Shown: positions 1-7,988, counted from the first letter of the stretch. The stretch: 12,559 bases of DNA from an uncultured Terriglobus sp. (GCA_937859825.1 CALMAP010000035.1:11320-23878), one strand, 5' to 3'. Program-made: numbers and translations. Notes: generated by a model not told the origin, from the letters alone.

Positions 1-893
1 GCTTCCAGCGGCGTGACCACGCGAGGGTTGTTCAGATCGCTCTCGGCAATCAGGACCAGGCAGCGTCCGACGGATGCCGAAAGGTCCTCAACTTCGCGTG
101 CAAGATGCTCCAGAAAGTTCATGGCAGAACGGTCGATCAGTTCATGTGTCGCGTCCAGCCGCAGACCGTCGAAGTGGTAGTCGCGCAGCCACATCAGCGC
201 GTTGTCAATGAAGTAGCGGCGCACCTGGTCGGAGCCGCCTTCCTCAAAGTTGATCGCCGCGCCCCAGGGTGTTTTGTGCTTCTCGGTGTAATAAGGACCG
301 AACTGCCCGGTGTAATTTCCCGCTGGCCCGAAGTGGTTATAGACCACGTCCAGAATCACGGCGAGACCTTTGGCATGGCAGGCATCGTTGAAGCGCTTGA
401 CGGCGTCCGGGCCACCGTACGTCTCGTCAGGCGCGTAGGGCGCAACCCCGTCGTAGCCCCAGGAGAAGTTCCCCTCGTAGGACGAGATGGGCAGAAGCTC
501 GATGTGAGTAATGCCGAGGTCGCAGAGATAGTCCAGCTTTTCGATGGCGGTATCGAGCGTGCCACCCGGTGTAAAGGTGCCCACGTGCATCTCGTAGATC
601 ACCGCCGAAGGCAGCGGTACCGCCCGGAAGTGCTCATCGGTCCAGCGAAACTTGCTATGGTCCAGCACACGGGACGAGGAATGCACATCCTTGGGCTGCC
701 AGAACGACCGGGGATCGGGATACGGATTTGAATCGTCGTCCAGCAGAAAAGCGTAGTCGCTGCCATGGTGGGCAGTCTCGACATCGGCTGTCCAGAAACC
801 ACGCTCCGATGGACCCTTCATCGGATAATCCTGACCGTTGACCCGCAGGGTGACCTTGTTACGGCGTGGCGCCCAGACTGAAAAATGATGCAT
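1..893 (-). CDS. treZ: Malto-oligosyltrehalose trehalohydrolase TreZ (partial, C-terminal part outside window)
   Basis: GH13 (subfamily 10 type) enzyme that cleaves the glucan from the terminal trehalose made by TreY, releasing free trehalose in the cytoplasm. I translated the minus strand from the ATG at 893-891; the frame stays open for 297 codons to the window edge. Residues 1-90 form the N-terminal beta-sandwich (starts MHHFSVWAP). YEMHVGTFTPGGT, near residue 100, is typical of TreZ. The GH13 conserved regions follow: DVVYNH at 182-187, DGLRLDATHE with the likely nucleophile Asp247, and IAESD with the likely acid/base Glu284. The third catalytic Asp and the C-terminal domain lie beyond the left edge. 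A GGAAGG ribosome binding site (903-908) sits 9 bases upstream of the ATG, supporting this start. It lies 63 bases downstream of treY in the same direction, so the two are very probably one transcript. Glycogen branching enzyme and GlgX are less likely because of the TreZ-type region I and II wording and the treY neighbour. Confidence 0.93.
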   Translation of the reverse strand, partial: MHHFSVWAPRRNKVTLRVNGQDYPMKGPSERGFWTADVETAHHGSDYAFLLDDDSNPYPDPRSFWQPKDVHSSSRVLDHSKFRWTDEHFRAVPLPSAVIYEMHVGTFTPGGTLDTAIEKLDYLCDLGITHIELLPISSYEGNFSWGYDGVAPYAPDETYGGPDAVKRFNDACHAKGLAVILDVVYNHFGPAGNYTGQFGPYYTEKHKTPWGAAINFEEGGSDQVRRYFIDNALMWLRDYHFDGLRLDATHELIDRSAMNFLEHLAREVEDLSASVGRCLVLIAESDLNNPRVVTPLE

Positions 894-902
894 TTCACTT
901 TG

Positions 903-908
903 CCTTCC
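903..908 (-). promoter_or_regulatory. Ribosome binding site of treZ
   Basis: GGAAGG on the minus strand, 9 bases before the treZ ATG. It supports the start giving MHHFSVWAP, which coincides with the expected beginning of the TreZ N-terminal domain. Confidence 0.5.
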
Positions 909-931
909 CGCGGCTCTCAGTCCGCTTGCTT

Positions 932-948
932 GCCCCAAGAACAGGGGC
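932..948 (-). other. Small hairpin between treY and treZ
   Basis: GCCCC at one side pairs with GGGGC at the other across a seven-base loop within the 63-base treY-treZ gap. On the minus strand no T-run follows, so it is unlikely to terminate transcription; it might protect the 3' end of the treY message or be chance. Confidence 0.25.
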
Positions 949-956
949 TTTCAGAT

Positions 957-3629
957 TTACGCCGGGCGTGTGTCTTGCCGCACCAGCAGGGCAACAGGAA
1001 ACCGTTCCAGTACCGCCGCGACCTTTACGCTTCCCGACCGGTGGACGGCACCGCTCAGGCGATCCATCCAGCGGCCCTCGGGAAGTGCCAATGTCGTATT
1101 ACTCCAGATGCCGTTTGCGCCATGCGGGAAGCGCTGTGCTACGGCAATGACATCGCTTCCGCGCGAGAAAGCGACGATGTGGTTCGCTTTCGGTCCGCTC
1201 GCAGGCAGCGGCACGTATCCCGCCCCAGCGCCAAAGCTTCCGGGCCGCTCGCTGCGGAGACGCAGCGCCTGGTGGATAACCCATAGCTTGGGGAGTCCAC
1301 TCTCAAACTTTTCTTCCAGCCCCTGCAAAAACTGTGCGGGTGTCGCGCCTTGAATGCCGGTCAGGAGTTCACGGCGCAGCTTGTAGTCCACTGGCCTGCG
1401 GTTGTCCGGGTCCACGAGGGAGTGGTCCCACAGTTCCGAGCCCTGGTACAGGTCGGGTACGCCGGGTGCTACGCACTTCAACAATGTTTGTGAGAGGGAG
1501 TTGATACGGCCATCGAGGTTGATGCGGGCGACGAACTGCGTGAGCTCGTGCACGAAAGCATCGCTTGTGAGAATGCAGTCGATGAAATGGTCGACCGCCT
1601 CTTCATACTCCTTGTTGTTCGCCGTCCAGGCGGTCTCGAGTTTGGCCTCGCGCATGGCCTTCTGCATATATTGCTTCGTGCGCTCCGCGTCGATGGGCCA
1701 CGCGCCGATGAGCGTCTGGTAGAGGAAGTATTCGGTGTTCGGGTCCGGGTAGTTACCTGTGCGGAAACTGCTGTTCATGCGCGACCACTTCTTCAGCTTC
1801 GCGGCCCAGCGCGAGGGCATCTCCGTCAGCACGGCAAGGCGCGCGCGCACGTCGTCTGCACGCTTGGTATCGTGGGTTGAGAGCGTGGTCATCGTCAGCG
1901 GGAAGGTCGCCTGCATGTGGGCGTTGTACTGGTGGAAATCTTCCACCGACAGACCATGGGTGGCGGGATCGCCACCGACCTCGTTTAACGAAGTGAGGCG
2001 ATCGTAGTCGTAAAACGCGGTGTCTTCCACGCCCTTCGCCATCACAGGCGAGGTGAATTGCTGGAAGCGGGCGACAAACTCAGCCTCTTTGTTGCCCGTG
2101 ATCTTCAGTTGCAGAACGTCGGAAAGAAAGTCGAACAGGCCGGGATCGATATCCGGTTTGCGCTGTTTGGCCTCATCCACCGCCTGCTGAATGGCGTGAC
2201 GGTCCTCTTCGGTGATCTCCTTGCGGTCAGCGACCACGTAGGTGCGATAGATGTGAAAGCATGCCGCGAGATTACGGATCGCCCGCCGAATTTCAGCGCG
2301 GGTAAAATCGCGAAACTCGCGATTGCATTCGCAAATCGCAACAAAGATGGTAGCCAGCCGATTTACGTCACTGGCGAGCGCCTCTTTGGCGACCTTCGTT
2401 TTTTTCTCAAACGTGATGTCGTGAAAATCCGTGGGCTGGTGCGTGAAGTCGCGGTAGATGCCGGTAAGCTGTGCCAGCCCATCCGGCTGCACCAGCAGCG
2501 CATTACAAACATTCAGGAAGTCGTAGCCACTGGTACCCTCCACGGGCCAGTCCGTGCGCAGCCATTCGCCCGGCTCGATGATTTTTTCGACGACAATCCA
2601 CGCGTTTGACGCCTTGGCGCGCAGGCGCTCAAGATACTGCTTCGGGTCTCGCAGGCCGTCCGGGTGATCGATGCGGATGCCGTCAAGCACGCCCTTCTCA
2701 ATCCAGTACAGGATGAGTTCGTGTGTCTCGTCAAAGACGTACTCCCGCTCCATACGCAGACCGATCAGCGAATTCACATCGAAGAAGCGGCGATACCCGA
2801 GTTCCTGGTCGGACGTGCGCCAGTAGGCAAGGCGGTAGTTCTGCTGACTCAGGATTTCGTCAAGTGAATTTACATTTGCGTTGATCTCAGCGATCGCTTC
2901 GTCAATGGCCTTGCAGACAACCGGCTCTTCCTGGCAGAGGCGTCCAAGCAGGCCAATCAGAACTGTCTTGTCCCGATGGCGTGAAAGCTGAACCTGGCGC
3001 TCCGTAGACTCGGGCGCAGGCAGGCGCGCAAAGGACGCAGCGAGAAAATTCAGCGTGTCAGACGGGGCAATCGCAGCACCCCGGCCCAGGGGCCATGCCA
3101 GCGAGCGGGGTGACATGGGAAACGCCTGCTCCATGTAATTGATGGTGAAGCAGGAGCCGTCTCGCGTCACCTTGATCTCACCCTTGTCAATCACGCGGCC
3201 ATACTGGTCGCCCAACACCGGCATCAGCACTTTATCGCGCAGTTTCTCTTCCGCAGAGTTCCAGTCCACATCGAAAAACGTGGCAAACCGGCTGGACGGC
3301 CCATTCTCCAGCACATCCCACCACATGCGGTTTTCCTGATGCACGGACATGTGGTTCGGCACGATGTCGAGCACCTGCCCAAGGCCCAGTTCCCCCAGCT
3401 TTTTCGAGAAGGCATCGTGTGCCGGCTCACCGCCCAGTTCGCGATTGACGCGATGGTGGTCGACCACGTCGTAGCCATGCATCGACCCCGGCCCGGCCTG
3501 CAGGTAAGGCGAACTATAGACGTGCGAAACGCCGAGTGCCTTCAAGTAGTCCGCAATTGCTGCAGCGTCTTCAAAAGTAAAGCCCTTGTGCAACTGGAGC
3601 CTGTAGGTTGAGTGGGGGGTGCGGGGCAT
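957..3629 (-). CDS. treY: Malto-oligosyltrehalose synthase TreY
   Basis: Intramolecular transglucosidase of GH13 (subfamily 26 type): it converts the alpha-1,4 bond at the reducing end of a maltodextrin to the alpha,alpha-1,1 bond of trehalose, giving the substrate of TreZ. The 890-residue product begins MPRTPHSTYRLQLHKGF, the classic TreY opening. Conserved regions: DIVPNHMSV from Asp88; GIRIDHPDGLRDP with the likely nucleophile Asp321; VVEKIIEPGE with the likely acid/base Glu348; STHDTKRADDVRAR with the third acidic residue Asp587. The 27-residue gap from nucleophile to acid/base matches characterised TreY enzymes. The protein is longer than the ~730-810 residues I recall for archaeal and actinobacterial TreY, mostly through extra sequence around 165-265 and between 348 and 587. 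An AAAGGAGT ribosome binding site lies about 12 bases before the ATG, a slightly long spacing; no better start is seen. It follows the GH15 gene after 171 bases containing a perfect palindrome, and precedes treZ. Confidence 0.96.
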   Translation of the reverse strand: MPRTPHSTYRLQLHKGFTFEDAAAIADYLKALGVSHVYSSPYLQAGPGSMHGYDVVDHHRVNRELGGEPAHDAFSKKLGELGLGQVLDIVPNHMSVHQENRMWWDVLENGPSSRFATFFDVDWNSAEEKLRDKVLMPVLGDQYGRVIDKGEIKVTRDGSCFTINYMEQAFPMSPRSLAWPLGRGAAIAPSDTLNFLAASFARLPAPESTERQVQLSRHRDKTVLIGLLGRLCQEEPVVCKAIDEAIAEINANVNSLDEILSQQNYRLAYWRTSDQELGYRRFFDVNSLIGLRMEREYVFDETHELILYWIEKGVLDGIRIDHPDGLRDPKQYLERLRAKASNAWIVVEKIIEPGEWLRTDWPVEGTSGYDFLNVCNALLVQPDGLAQLTGIYRDFTHQPTDFHDITFEKKTKVAKEALASDVNRLATIFVAICECNREFRDFTRAEIRRAIRNLAACFHIYRTYVVADRKEITEEDRHAIQQAVDEAKQRKPDIDPGLFDFLSDVLQLKITGNKEAEFVARFQQFTSPVMAKGVEDTAFYDYDRLTSLNEVGGDPATHGLSVEDFHQYNAHMQATFPLTMTTLSTHDTKRADDVRARLAVLTEMPSRWAAKLKKWSRMNSSFRTGNYPDPNTEYFLYQTLIGAWPIDAERTKQYMQKAMREAKLETAWTANNKEYEEAVDHFIDCILTSDAFVHELTQFVARINLDGRINSLSQTLLKCVAPGVPDLYQGSELWDHSLVDPDNRRPVDYKLRRELLTGIQGATPAQFLQGLEEKFESGLPKLWVIHQALRLRSERPGSFGAGAGYVPLPASGPKANHIVAFSRGSDVIAVAQRFPHGANGIWSNTTLALPEGRWMDRLSGAVHRSGSVKVAAVLERFPVALLVRQDTRPA

Positions 3630-3800
3630 GCGCTCTGCTGGACTCCTTTCAAGGTCTCGGCCAGCGCTTTAAAGCGCTGGGTTATCCTTTTGCCAGTTCC
3701 TGTTTTTCTCGATTAGGTGCAGGCGCAGGAAAGCTGGTTGCACTCCCGCATCTGCCGCATAGCGCCAGCGTAGGCTGCGCGTGGTTCTTTTCACATGCGC
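3630..3800. other. Intergenic region between the GH15 gene and treY
   Basis: 171 non-coding bases between two same-direction genes, long compared with other gaps here. Besides the 3661-3680 palindrome, an imperfect hairpin (stem 3762-3769 with 3774-3780, one bulged C, loop GTAG) lies about 20 bases past the GH15 stop. No convincing -35/-10 pair was found by eye, although AAAAGGATAACC on the minus strand just upstream of the palindrome is A-rich enough to be a weak -10. The space suggests treYZ can be regulated separately from the GH15 gene. Confidence 0.45.
3661..3680. promoter_or_regulatory. Perfect 20-bp palindrome upstream of treY (candidate operator)
   Basis: CCAGCGCTTTAAAGCGCTGG is its own reverse complement, with no mismatch and no spacer. 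Its treY-proximal edge lies 31 bases before the treY start codon, between the GH15 stop and treY. The AAAGCGCTTT-like core with symmetric arms resembles operators of dimeric repressors in general (LacI family operators often have a central CG and are palindromic; this one centres on TTTAAA). As RNA it could fold into an 8-bp GC-rich stem, but no T-run follows in either direction, so an operator is preferred over a terminator. The binding protein is unknown. Confidence 0.5.
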
Positions 3801-5672
3801 TTATTCTGCGAATGAAGCAGGCACTCCGTGGTTCCAGGGGCCGTCGCCGCCACCCAGAATGATGCCAGTGTGGCACAGCGCGATATGCGTAAGTGCCTGC
3901 GGAAAATTGCCGAGTTGCCGCTTCGCCTTGGAGTCGTACTCCTCCGCGAGAAGGCCAAGATCGTTACGCAGGGTAAGCAGATGATCGAAGCACGTTGCTG
4001 CCTCGTTCTTCCTGCCGGCGAGATGGAGGCAGCTTACGTACCAGAAGGAACATGCCAGGAACGCCCCTTCGTCTCCCTTCAGCCAGTCCTTTGTTTTCGA
4101 GGTGTCGTAACGCAGCACAAGGCCGTCCCGCATGAGTCCCTGTTCGATCGCCGCGAGGGTGCCCAGAACACGGGGATCGTCGCCGGGAAGAAACCCCATC
4201 AACGGAATTCGCAGCACAGAGGCATCCAGGTCGTCGGAATCATAGGCCTGCGTAAATGCATTGAGCTTTTTACTGAATCCCCTGTCCAGGATTTCTGCCC
4301 GGACCTCGTTACGTTCCCCGCGCCAGCGTTCCACATAGCGATCGTGCTCCTGGGTGCGGCGGTTCGGGTGCTCCTCGTAGAAGCGGATGGCGCAATCGAA
4401 AGCCAGCCATACCATCAGTTTGGAATGGACGAAATGCTGCCTCTTTCCACGCATCTCCCATATGCCGTTATCGGGCTCGCGCCAGATATCGCACAGGTGA
4501 TTCAGGATTCCCGTGGCCAAATGCCTCACTGAGTCCGCCCACAGGTCATCATCCTTGACCGGGGTGCGAATGAGCGCGGTGATGATCTCCCCGTAGATGT
4601 CCAACTGCAACTGGTCGCTGGCTTTGTTGCCGATATTGATCGGCCTGGAGTTCTCGTATCCCGGCAGCCAGTCAAGCTGCCACTCGTTGAACAGGTGCTC
4701 GCCGCTCAATCCATACACTGCCCTAATCTGCTTCGGTGAGCCTGAGGCTGCTCGCAGAATCCATCCCCTCCAGGCCAGCGCCTCTTCGGAATAGCCAGCG
4801 TAGAGAAGCGTCAGCAGCGTCCAGGAAGTGTCTCGCAGCCAGCAGAACCGATAGTCCCAGTTGCGTTCCCCGCCGATCCGCTCCGGAAGGCTTGTGGTCA
4901 CAGCCGCAACCAGGCCGCCCGTGGGCCGATAGGTAAGTGCCTTGAGCGTAATCAATGACCGCTCCATCGCCTCGTGCCACTTCGGATTGCCGTCGAATGT
5001 CGATTTCTGCGTCCATTCCGTCCAGGCCTGTTGGGTGTCACGCAGTGCTTCATAAGCCCCGAAGCTCTCGGGGTCGTCTCCCGTAGAGGAGCCATAGCTC
5101 AGCACAAAACAGACGCTTTCTCCTTCGCTTACCAGGAAGTCGCTGACTGTCGTCATGTCTTCACCGCGGAGCGGCGCTTCCGTCCGCAGCACCACCAGAT
5201 GAGGGCCGGCGATTGCGCGCATGTGATGATCCACATGCGTCATCCAGGGCATCGTAGACCCGTAGTCAAAGCGGAGGGCCATGTCCATGCGCATCTTCAC
5301 TTTGCCGCGTACGCCCTTCACGATGCGGACAACGTCGGAGTTCTTGCCCCGCGGAGGCATGAAGTCCAGCACGGTGACCTCCCCATCGAGTGTCTGCCAT
5401 GTCTTCTCGACGATCAGCGTATGCGGCAGATAGCACCAGCTATCTTCGAGGATGGCTTCGTCCGCGGCTGGATGAATTTTGAAGTATCCGTGCTCTTTCG
5501 TGCCGAGCAGGCCGGCGAAGCAGGCCGGCGAGGAAAAATGCGGCCAGCAAAGCCAATCGAGCGAGCCGTCGCGGCAGACCAGCGCGGCCGTTTCCATGTC
5601 GCCGATTACGGCATAGTCCTCGATGCGCGCCGCCATCAGCTCCGCGCTCTGCTTCTTTTCAAATAAACTCAT
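3801..5672 (-). CDS. GH15 family glycoside hydrolase (candidate trehalase or glucoamylase)
   Basis: A 623-residue inverting alpha-glucosidase-type enzyme of family GH15, probably cytoplasmic (no signal peptide seen). The N-terminal signature RIEDYAVIGD (16-25) and RDGSLDWLCWPHF (34-46) open the beta-sandwich domain. The (alpha/alpha)6 barrel carries ERNWDYRFCWLRD (about 269-281), IGNKASDQLQLDIYGE (about 343-360), GIWEMRGKRQHFVHSK with the likely acid Glu406, and LLAEEYD with the likely base Glu577 (or Glu578). Known members of this bacterial/archaeal branch act on trehalose (Thermoplasma, mycobacteria), while others are glucoamylase- or dextranase-like, so the substrate cannot be read from sequence. 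The neighbourhood, with treY and treZ downstream and the glgE arm diverging, favours trehalose or short alpha-glucans. A GAGG ribosome binding site sits 4 bases before the ATG at 5672. Met13 is an alternative start closer to the usual family N-terminus, with GGAG just before it. No catalytic residue appears lost. Confidence 0.9.
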   Translation of the reverse strand: MSLFEKKQSAELMAARIEDYAVIGDMETAALVCRDGSLDWLCWPHFSSPACFAGLLGTKEHGYFKIHPAADEAILEDSWCYLPHTLIVEKTWQTLDGEVTVLDFMPPRGKNSDVVRIVKGVRGKVKMRMDMALRFDYGSTMPWMTHVDHHMRAIAGPHLVVLRTEAPLRGEDMTTVSDFLVSEGESVCFVLSYGSSTGDDPESFGAYEALRDTQQAWTEWTQKSTFDGNPKWHEAMERSLITLKALTYRPTGGLVAAVTTSLPERIGGERNWDYRFCWLRDTSWTLLTLLYAGYSEEALAWRGWILRAASGSPKQIRAVYGLSGEHLFNEWQLDWLPGYENSRPINIGNKASDQLQLDIYGEIITALIRTPVKDDDLWADSVRHLATGILNHLCDIWREPDNGIWEMRGKRQHFVHSKLMVWLAFDCAIRFYEEHPNRRTQEHDRYVERWRGERNEVRAEILDRGFSKKLNAFTQAYDSDDLDASVLRIPLMGFLPGDDPRVLGTLAAIEQGLMRDGLVLRYDTSKTKDWLKGDEGAFLACSFWYVSCLHLAGRKNEAATCFDHLLTLRNDLGLLAEEYDSKAKRQLGNFPQALTHIALCHTGIILGGGDGPWNHGVPASFAE

Positions 5673-5731
5673 GCAACCTCATCACGCGAACTGTGACACG
5701 ATCCTTCTTCGTCCTCAGGTACGTGAGAAAC

Positions 5732-5749
5732 GCGCCCGGCAAAGGGCGC
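5732..5749 (-). other. GC hairpin in the likely leader of the GH15 transcript
   Basis: Stem GCGCCC/GGGCGC with a six-base loop. Read on the minus strand it is followed by GTTTCTC, a short pyrimidine-rich tail, about 60 bases before the GH15 start codon. It could be part of a weak attenuator, a protein site together with the adjacent palindrome, or chance in GC-rich DNA. Confidence 0.25.
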
Positions 5750-5853
5750 ATCCGTAGTAAGCGAAAGCCGGAGGTAGAACTGTCGTCCCGATCACTTGTG
5801 CTTAGGATGCGCCGGTATGGGGATATGAAGGTTCTTTCCAGCCATTGCGTTGC

Positions 5854-5858
5854 AGGAG
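5854..5858 (+). promoter_or_regulatory. Ribosome binding site deciding the glgE start
   Basis: AGGAG directly abuts the ATG at 5859, which is too close for initiation there, and lies downstream of the TTG at 5850. It has normal 6-base spacing to the TTG at 5865. This argues for a TTG start for glgE, although a start at ATG 5859 using no or weak Shine-Dalgarno pairing cannot be excluded. Confidence 0.55.
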
Positions 5859-5864
5859 ATGATT

Positions 5865-7946
5865 TTGAAGCCACATGAGGGTCGCAGCCGAGTCATCATT
5901 GAGCAGGTCAAACCGGAGATCGACTGCGGTCGACATGCCGTCAAGCGGGTCGCGGGTGATCTGGTCATGGTGACGGCGAGCATCTACGGCGACGGGCATG
6001 ACCATCTGGGTGCCCGCCTGCTGTACCGTCGCGCGAACCAGTCAGGCTGGCAGTACAGCCCGTTTGTTGCGCTTGGCAACGATATCTGGCAAGCATCGTT
6101 CCAGGCCGACAGCATCGGTCCTTGGGTGTACACCGTGCAGGCGTGGGTCGACCACTTCGATACGTGGGTGCATGACCTGCACAAGCGTCTGGATGCGCAG
6201 GCCGCTCCACAGCCTGCGGGCATTCCGCTGAATGAGCCGCTTCCCTCCGGCACGTCCGACGCAACGTCAACGCCGCCCACGGCCGTTGCCTCAGTCGCGC
6301 CGAGCGACATCCCTCTCGCGCTCAGAACAGGCGCAAATCTCCTGGACGCCGCTTCAGCCCGGGCCAGAGGAGAGGACGCACGCACGCTTAAGGGCGCTGC
6401 AAGTAGCCTGCGCTGGATTGCCGAGCGTTCGCAACCGCGCTACGAGTTCCCCCTCAGCCCCGAGATCATAGGCGTTGCGATGCAGTACCCCGATCTGCAA
6501 TTTGCGACCACGTACGCACGAGAGTTACCGCTTTGGGTAGACCGCGAACGTGCGCAGTTTTCGAGCTGGTACGAATTTTTTCCGCGCTCCGCATCCAACA
6601 CGCCGGGACAACACGGCACCCTGCGCGATGTGGAACGCATGCTGCCGCGAATTGCAGAGATGGGGTTCGACGTGGTCTACATGCCGCCAATCCATCCCAT
6701 CGGCACCGCTTTCCGCAAGGGTAAAAACAACAGCACCACCGCGGAAGCCGGTGACGTGGGCAGCCCATGGGCCATCGGCAACGCGGACGGCGGCCACAAG
6801 GCCATTCTAAAGGAGCTTGGCAACTTCGATGACTTTGCCGCAATGATCAAGACGGCGAACAAGGCCGGCATCGACATCGCGCTCGACATCGCTTTCCAAT
6901 GCTCGCCCGACCATCCCTGGGTGAAGGAACACCCGGAATGGTTTCAGATTCGTCCGGACGGCAGCATCCAGTACGCGGAGAATCCGCCCAAGAAATACCA
7001 GGACATCTATCCACTTAATTTTGAGTCGAGCGATTGGCAGAACCTTTGGGAGGAGCTTTACTCCGTCTTTGCCTTCTGGGTAGGCAAAGGAGTGCATGTT
7101 TTTCGCGTGGACAACCCCCACACCAAGGCGCTGCCGTTCTGGGAGTGGTGCATTGCCGAAATGCGCAAGACGCACCCTGAGGTGATCTTTCTCGCGGAGG
7201 CCTTTACCCGGCCGCACGTGATGTATGGACTGGCAAAGGGCGGTTACACCCAGAGCTACACCTATTTCTCATGGCGCACCACGAAGCAGGAACTGACCGA
7301 GTACATGACTCAGGTCACGACAGCTCCGGTGTCCGACTTCTTTCGCCCGAACCTGTGGCCCAACACACCGGACATTCTTCCAGCATTCCTGCAAACTACG
7401 AATCCCGCCGCATACATGCAGCGCATCATTCTTGCGGCGACGCTGGGCGCAAGCTACGGGGTTTACGGTCCGGCATTCGAGCTGATGGAGTACCAGCCAG
7501 CCAAGCCTGGCAGCGAAGAGTATCTGAACAGTGAAAAGTACCAGTTGCGTGAGTGGGACCGGGAGAATCCGAAGAGCCTTGCGCCGCTTTACACACTGCT
7601 GAACACCATCCGGCACCATCACCCAGCGCTGCAGACCAATGAGACGTTACGCTTCCATTCCATCGGCAACGACAACCTGATCTGCTACAGCAAGCGTCTG
7701 GGCAACGATGTGGTGCTGTGTGTTGTCAACCTGAATCCGGACAGCATCGAAACGGCCTACACCACGCTCGACCTGGTAGCGCTTGGCCTTACCGACAGTG
7801 AATTTACCGTGGAAGACCTGCTTTCCGGTGAGGTGTATGCCTGGCGCGGCGCGCACAACTACGTGGAGCTCGACCCGGCGCGCATGCCTGCCCACGTTTT
7901 TCACGTGCAGACATCCGACCGGTTGCAGGACAGCGCAAAGGCCTGA
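5865..7946 (+). CDS. glgE: Alpha-1,4-glucan:maltose-1-phosphate maltosyltransferase GlgE
   Basis: GH13 (subfamily 3) enzyme that extends alpha-1,4-glucan with maltosyl units from maltose-1-phosphate, releasing phosphate. GlgE signatures are dense: RVIIEQVKPEIDCGRHAVKRV at the N-terminus, WYEFFPRSASNTPGQHGT, MPPIHPIGTAFRKGKNN, DIAFQCSPDHPWV, and YAENPPKKYQDIYPLNFE. FRVDNPHTK holds the nucleophile Asp416, LAEAFTRPHVMY the acid/base Glu445, and LWPNTPDIL the third Asp503 (numbered from TTG 5865); the 29-residue nucleophile-acid spacing fits characterised GlgE. Residues 113-152 are a Pro/Ala/Ser/Thr-rich stretch that looks like an inserted linker in the N-terminal region. Three in-frame starts exist: TTG 5850, ATG 5859 and TTG 5865. 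The only good ribosome binding site, AGGAG at 5854-5858, is correctly spaced (6 bases) for TTG 5865 only, so I chose that; the difference is at most five residues. First gene of the plus-strand arm, followed by treS-mak after 55 bases. Confidence 0.96.
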   Translation: MKPHEGRSRVIIEQVKPEIDCGRHAVKRVAGDLVMVTASIYGDGHDHLGARLLYRRANQSGWQYSPFVALGNDIWQASFQADSIGPWVYTVQAWVDHFDTWVHDLHKRLDAQAAPQPAGIPLNEPLPSGTSDATSTPPTAVASVAPSDIPLALRTGANLLDAASARARGEDARTLKGAASSLRWIAERSQPRYEFPLSPEIIGVAMQYPDLQFATTYARELPLWVDRERAQFSSWYEFFPRSASNTPGQHGTLRDVERMLPRIAEMGFDVVYMPPIHPIGTAFRKGKNNSTTAEAGDVGSPWAIGNADGGHKAILKELGNFDDFAAMIKTANKAGIDIALDIAFQCSPDHPWVKEHPEWFQIRPDGSIQYAENPPKKYQDIYPLNFESSDWQNLWEELYSVFAFWVGKGVHVFRVDNPHTKALPFWEWCIAEMRKTHPEVIFLAEAFTRPHVMYGLAKGGYTQSYTYFSWRTTKQELTEYMTQVTTAPVSDFFRPNLWPNTPDILPAFLQTTNPAAYMQRIILAATLGASYGVYGPAFELMEYQPAKPGSEEYLNSEKYQLREWDRENPKSLAPLYTLLNTIRHHHPALQTNETLRFHSIGNDNLICYSKRLGNDVVLCVVNLNPDSIETAYTTLDLVALGLTDSEFTVEDLLSGEVYAWRGAHNYVELDPARMPAHVFHVQTSDRLQDSAKA

Positions 7947-7988
7947 CTCCGCATCCTTGCTTATAACCGCGTCCGCAACCCGCAGCCC

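Larger units (their letters stand above)
5673..5864. promoter_or_regulatory. Divergent promoter region between the GH15-treYZ arm and the glgE arm
   Basis: About 190 bases separate the two divergent start codons, so promoters for both arms are expected here. Visible structures are a near-perfect 14-base palindrome, CTCAGGTACGTGAG (5714-5727, one mismatched pair), and directly beside it a hairpin with 6-bp stem GCGCCC/GGGCGC (5732-5737 with 5744-5749). No strong sigma-70 consensus is evident; TTGTGC (around 5796) with GGATAT (5821-5826) is a poor match for a glgE promoter. Small open frames across this region lack coding character. Confidence 0.5.

Noticed and set aside
105..731. 208-codon plus-strand open frame opposite treZ
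   Set aside because: Antisense to the conserved GH13 core of treZ; product composition is shadow-like and no family is recognisable.
3661..3680. Palindrome as intrinsic terminator of the GH15 gene
   Set aside because: No T-run follows on either strand and it lies about 120 bases beyond the GH15 stop but only 31 bases from the treY start; an operator or leader element fits better.
5659..5874. 71-codon minus-strand frame covering the divergent intergenic region
   Set aside because: It starts inside glgE and ends inside the GH15 start, has basic low-complexity composition and no clear ribosome binding site; better explained as non-coding promoter DNA.
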